Source of the DNA: JABDPF01 sp037384065
GTDB taxonomy: Bacteria; Pseudomonadota; Gammaproteobacteria; Xanthomonadales; SZUA-36
Reading direction: 5' to 3'
Length of the DNA: 7,906 nucleotides
Assembly (NCBI GenBank): GCA_037384065.1
Contig: JARROJ010000087.1
Span: forward strand, 1 to 7,906
Shown here: one piece after another, positions 5,790-7,906 of the stretch
Position numbering within the stretch: the stretch's first letter is position 1
Layout: each line of letters opens with the position of its first letter
Translations under genes and position numbers: made by a program
The notes under the pieces: model-generated
Told to the model about the DNA's origin: nothing
Databases searched by the model: none
The model's input: the letters and a program-made list of their open reading frames with translations, nothing else

Positions 5790-6041
5790 ATGGATCTGCA
5801 AAGTCTGCTCGTATTCCTGATCATCGGCGCGGTCGCGGGCTGGCTGGCCGGCATTCTGGTCAAAGGCGGCGGGTTCGGCCTGCTCGGTAACATCGTGATC
5901 GGCGTTATCGGCGCTTTCATCGGCGGCTTCCTGTTCGGCCTGCTGGGCATCGCCGCGGGCGGGATCTTCGGAGCGATCGTGTCGGCGACCATCGGCGCGG
6001 TCGTGCTGCTGATCGTCGTGCGGGCGCTCAAGAAAGCCTGA
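5790..6041 (+). CDS. GlsB/YeaQ/YmgE-type small membrane protein
   Basis: This is an 83-residue, very hydrophobic, glycine-rich inner-membrane protein of the transglycosylase-associated (GlsB/YeaQ/YmgE) family, commonly linked to general stress responses; its molecular role is not established. Three membrane spans can be drawn (about 5-23, 29-51, 54-78), with the family's GxxxGW near residues 13-18 and a GGFGLLGNIVIGVIGAFIGG core, ending in a short basic tail (RALKKA). AAGGGAG at 5777-5783, 6 bases before the ATG, is a strong ribosome binding site. The length fits the family. It is probably transcribed on its own or from the secreted-protein gene upstream; the 85-base gap has no promoter that I would trust. 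Confidence 0.9.
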   Translation: MDLQSLLVFLIIGAVAGWLAGILVKGGGFGLLGNIVIGVIGAFIGGFLFGLLGIAAGGIFGAIVSATIGAVVLLIVVRALKKA

Positions 6042-6101
6042 ACCGGGGCGCGGCCGACGCGCAGCCGTTTGCCGCCGTGCGCCGCCCGGGGACGGGCCGA
6101 C

Positions 6102-6932
6102 TCAATTCAACGCGGTCACGGTCTGCACCGGGTGGCGCGGACGGGTTCCGGTCTGCCGGTAGTACGGTTCCATTTCGGGCACGAGGCGGCCCAGGCGGGC
6201 GGCGCGATTCTCCGGATCCGGGTGCGTGCTCAGGAATTCCGGCGGCTGCCCGCCGACGGCATTCATTTTCTGCCAAAGCGTGACCGCGGCGCCGGGCTCG
6301 TAGCCGGCCCGTGCGGCCAGTTCGATGCCGATCCGGTCGGCCTCGGTCTCGGCCGTACGGCTGTTGGGAAGCTTGATGGCGAGCGCGGCGGCCGCCGCTG
6401 CGCCAGCCATCGCGGCGCCGGAATTGTCCGCCGCGATACCCACGGCGATCACGCCGATGCTGCTGGCCATGGCCACCGACATCTTCTCCGCAGTGTGGTT
6501 CGCCAGTGCGTGGCCGATCTCGTGCCCCATGACCTGTGCAATTTCGTCATCGGACGGCTCGATCTGCTGGATGAGACCGGTGTAGATCGCCATCCGTCCC
6601 CCGGCCATGCACCAGGCGTTCACCACCTCGGGATCGTCGATCACGGCAACGCTCCACTGCCAGTCACCACTGTCCGGCCGCATCTGGATAGCCTGCGCGA
6701 CAAGGCGTTCGGTGATCACGTCGACCCGCTCGATCAGGGCGCGATCGCGGGACAGCTTGCCTTCCGCCTTGAACTTGCCGACCTCCTGCACGTAGGCCTC
6801 GGCCGAGGACGAAATAGCCTGATCCTCGGACACCAGCATCAACTGGCGGCGGCCGGTGGGACTGGTGGCGCAAGCGGCCAGCAGGGTGACGAGCAGTGTG
6901 ACGACGACGATGCGGTTGATGTTTCGAAGCAT
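6102..6932 (-). CDS. M48-family zinc metalloprotease lipoprotein (LoiP/YggG-like)
   Basis: This is a predicted outer-membrane-anchored periplasmic protease of peptidase family M48, related to E. coli LoiP and BepA-type envelope quality-control proteases. The 276-residue product starts with a lipoprotein signal ending in LLAAC (lipidated Cys21; Ala at +2 fits outer-membrane sorting). The zinc site is complete: HEIGH (His137, Glu138, His141) and the downstream SRTAETEAD (191-199) with Glu195 as third ligand. VNAWCMAGGRMAIYTGL (104-120) precedes it and STHPDPENR (235-243) follows, both hallmarks of the family. An Ala/Gly-rich stretch (about 155-187) between the two zinc motifs is usual here. There are no TPRs, unlike BepA. 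AGGA (6942-6939), 6 bases upstream, supports the start. It follows the TPR gene by 66 bases on the same strand and may share its transcript. Confidence 0.92.
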   Translation of the reverse strand: MLRNINRIVVVTLLVTLLAACATSPTGRRQLMLVSEDQAISSSAEAYVQEVGKFKAEGKLSRDRALIERVDVITERLVAQAIQMRPDSGDWQWSVAVIDDPEVVNAWCMAGGRMAIYTGLIQQIEPSDDEIAQVMGHEIGHALANHTAEKMSVAMASSIGVIAVGIAADNSGAAMAGAAAAAALAIKLPNSRTAETEADRIGIELAARAGYEPGAAVTLWQKMNAVGGQPPEFLSTHPDPENRAARLGRLVPEMEPYYRQTGTRPRHPVQTVTALN

Positions 6933-6998
6933 GGATTGTCCTGCGATTGACGCTGAGCGGCGCTTACTTTCGCACGGCGATCCGCCGCACGCAATGGC

Positions 6999-7906
6999 TT
7001 ACGGACGGCGATTTGCCCGGTGATCGCTCGCCAGGGACCGGCCCGGTCCGCCCCAGGCGTTATCGGTTCGCAACTTGATCTCCGGCACCTCGCAGAGCCC
7101 ATACTGACGGCAGAATTCGATGAACTCGGGCGCGAAATAGCCCTTTTCGAGCGCGTAGTCGACGAACCGGGCAGCGCTCGCCGCGTCCTCCCGGGTGGCC
7201 GCGAGCCGCGCGGAAAGGTCGGCTTCGTAGCAACCCTGCACGTTGTCCAGCGTGACCGGCCAGCGGGCCAGAAGGTGATCGAATTCGGCGCCGGGGCTCG
7301 TTGCGAAGTGCGCCCAGTATTCGAAATAGGCCTTGACCAGGGCGTTCAGGGCATCACGATACATCGGTTGTTCGACCACGACGCGGGCGAGCCCGGCGAC
7401 GGCATCCCGCAGGCGTTCCTCGCCCGGACCGGTTTCATTCCGGCTGAACAGCACCTGGGCGTGATCGATATCGAACAGGGCGTGCTCGATCGCGAAAAGC
7501 GAATCGGCACTGGAGCTCGCGGTCGCCAGCTCGTCGATTCGCGGCGCGTTTTGCAGGATGATCGCCGCGGCCCGCTGCGGGTCGCCATCCTGCTTCACCA
7601 GCCGGGCGAGCCGGATCTCCCGGTACAGCGCGTCCCAGGCGAGCCGGAAATCGTCCGGCGCCGAGGCACTGAGGTCCTGCAGGATATCGACGGCCTCCTG
7701 CATGCTCGACCGGGCCGCGCCGGTCAGGCCGATCGCCTGCTGTACGCCGGAGAGCCCGCCCAAGGTGAAGGCGAGTTGTTCGCTGTCGCGCGTGCCGGTG
7801 GGCGCGCCCTGCAGAATCTCGCGCCGGCGCGCGACCGTCTGTTGCCGGACCTCCAGCGCTTCACCCAGTTCGCAAATTCCCATGTGCGCGTCGGCCTTCC
7901 ACTCCA
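6999..7906 (-). CDS. TPR-repeat protein, C-terminal part (5' end outside window)
   Basis: The reading frame is open to the window edge, so the ATG at 7883 is probably internal; EWKADAH precedes it in frame. About 301 residues are visible, mostly amphipathic helices arranged as degenerate tetratricopeptide repeats (for example the segments around LAFTLGGLSGVQQAIGLTGA and AWDALYREIRLARLVKQDGD). The C-terminal end has GCYEADLSARLA and FCRQYGLCEV, with three cysteines, and a short polar tail. Similar C-terminal TPR regions occur in bacterial Ser/Thr kinases and winged-helix regulators, but the effector domain that would decide this lies outside the window, so no function is assigned. It precedes the M48 protease gene by 66 bases on the same strand. 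The short gap holds a small CGGCG/CGCCG hairpin and no clear terminator. Confidence 0.75.
   Translation of the reverse strand, partial: EWKADAHMGICELGEALEVRQQTVARRREILQGAPTGTRDSEQLAFTLGGLSGVQQAIGLTGAARSSMQEAVDILQDLSASAPDDFRLAWDALYREIRLARLVKQDGDPQRAAAIILQNAPRIDELATASSSADSLFAIEHALFDIDHAQVLFSRNETGPGEERLRDAVAGLARVVVEQPMYRDALNALVKAYFEYWAHFATSPGAEFDHLLARWPVTLDNVQGCYEADLSARLAATREDAASAARFVDYALEKGYFAPEFIEFCRQYGLCEVPEIKLRTDNAWGGPGRSLASDHRANRRP

Noticed and set aside
6042..6101. Possible bidirectional terminator between the convergent GlsB-type and M48 genes
   Set aside because: The region is rich in GC runs, but I could not draw a clean stem, and there are no T or A runs at its flanks.
6069..6950. + strand open frame of 293 codons opposite the M48 protease
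   Set aside because: It is a shadow of the protease gene, which has a complete zinc site, lipobox and ribosome binding site on the other strand.

Overview
The window is GC-rich, densely packed chromosomal DNA, most likely from a gammaproteobacterium. Three things point there: the ccmG-ccmH-ccmI cytochrome c maturation order, a MetX-family acyltransferase that closely resembles the serine O-succinyltransferase clade known from Xanthomonas-type bacteria, and a TrmB-like methyltransferase paralogue. A lineage near the Xanthomonadales, Woeseiales or Chromatiales is my inference; there is no rRNA to settle it. I see no insertion sequence, phage, CRISPR array or integrase, and no gap longer than 300 bases without a gene.

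Left part (1-2862, + strand): the end of ccmG/dsbE, then ccmH and ccmI, packed with a 22-base gap and a 1-base overlap. Together they form the heme-ligation and apocytochrome thiol-reduction end of System I cytochrome c maturation. A hairpin lies just past ccmI. It is followed by an exported metallo-beta-lactamase-fold hydrolase with a full set of metal ligands.

Middle (2796-4828): a TrmB-like methyltransferase on the - strand converges on the hydrolase gene, and their 3' ends overlap by 67 bases. It diverges from the metX-family gene, with candidate promoters for both in and around the methyltransferase 5' end. The metX-family gene is followed by a hairpin and then by tRNA-Leu(CAA) with its own -10 element.

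Right part (4829-7906): a gene for a secreted protein with an IPT/TIG-like domain and a C-terminal domain holding six cysteines (function unknown), then a small GlsB/YeaQ-type membrane protein, both on the + strand. Two - strand genes face them: an M48-family zinc metalloprotease lipoprotein (LoiP-like) and, upstream of it, the 3' part of a TPR protein that runs off the window edge.

Most of this is housekeeping or envelope biology. The points most worth a second look are the acyl acceptor of the MetX homologue, the divergent TrmB paralogue, the uncharacterised secreted cysteine-rich protein, and the compact CcmI. I found no convincing evidence of a new multi-gene system.
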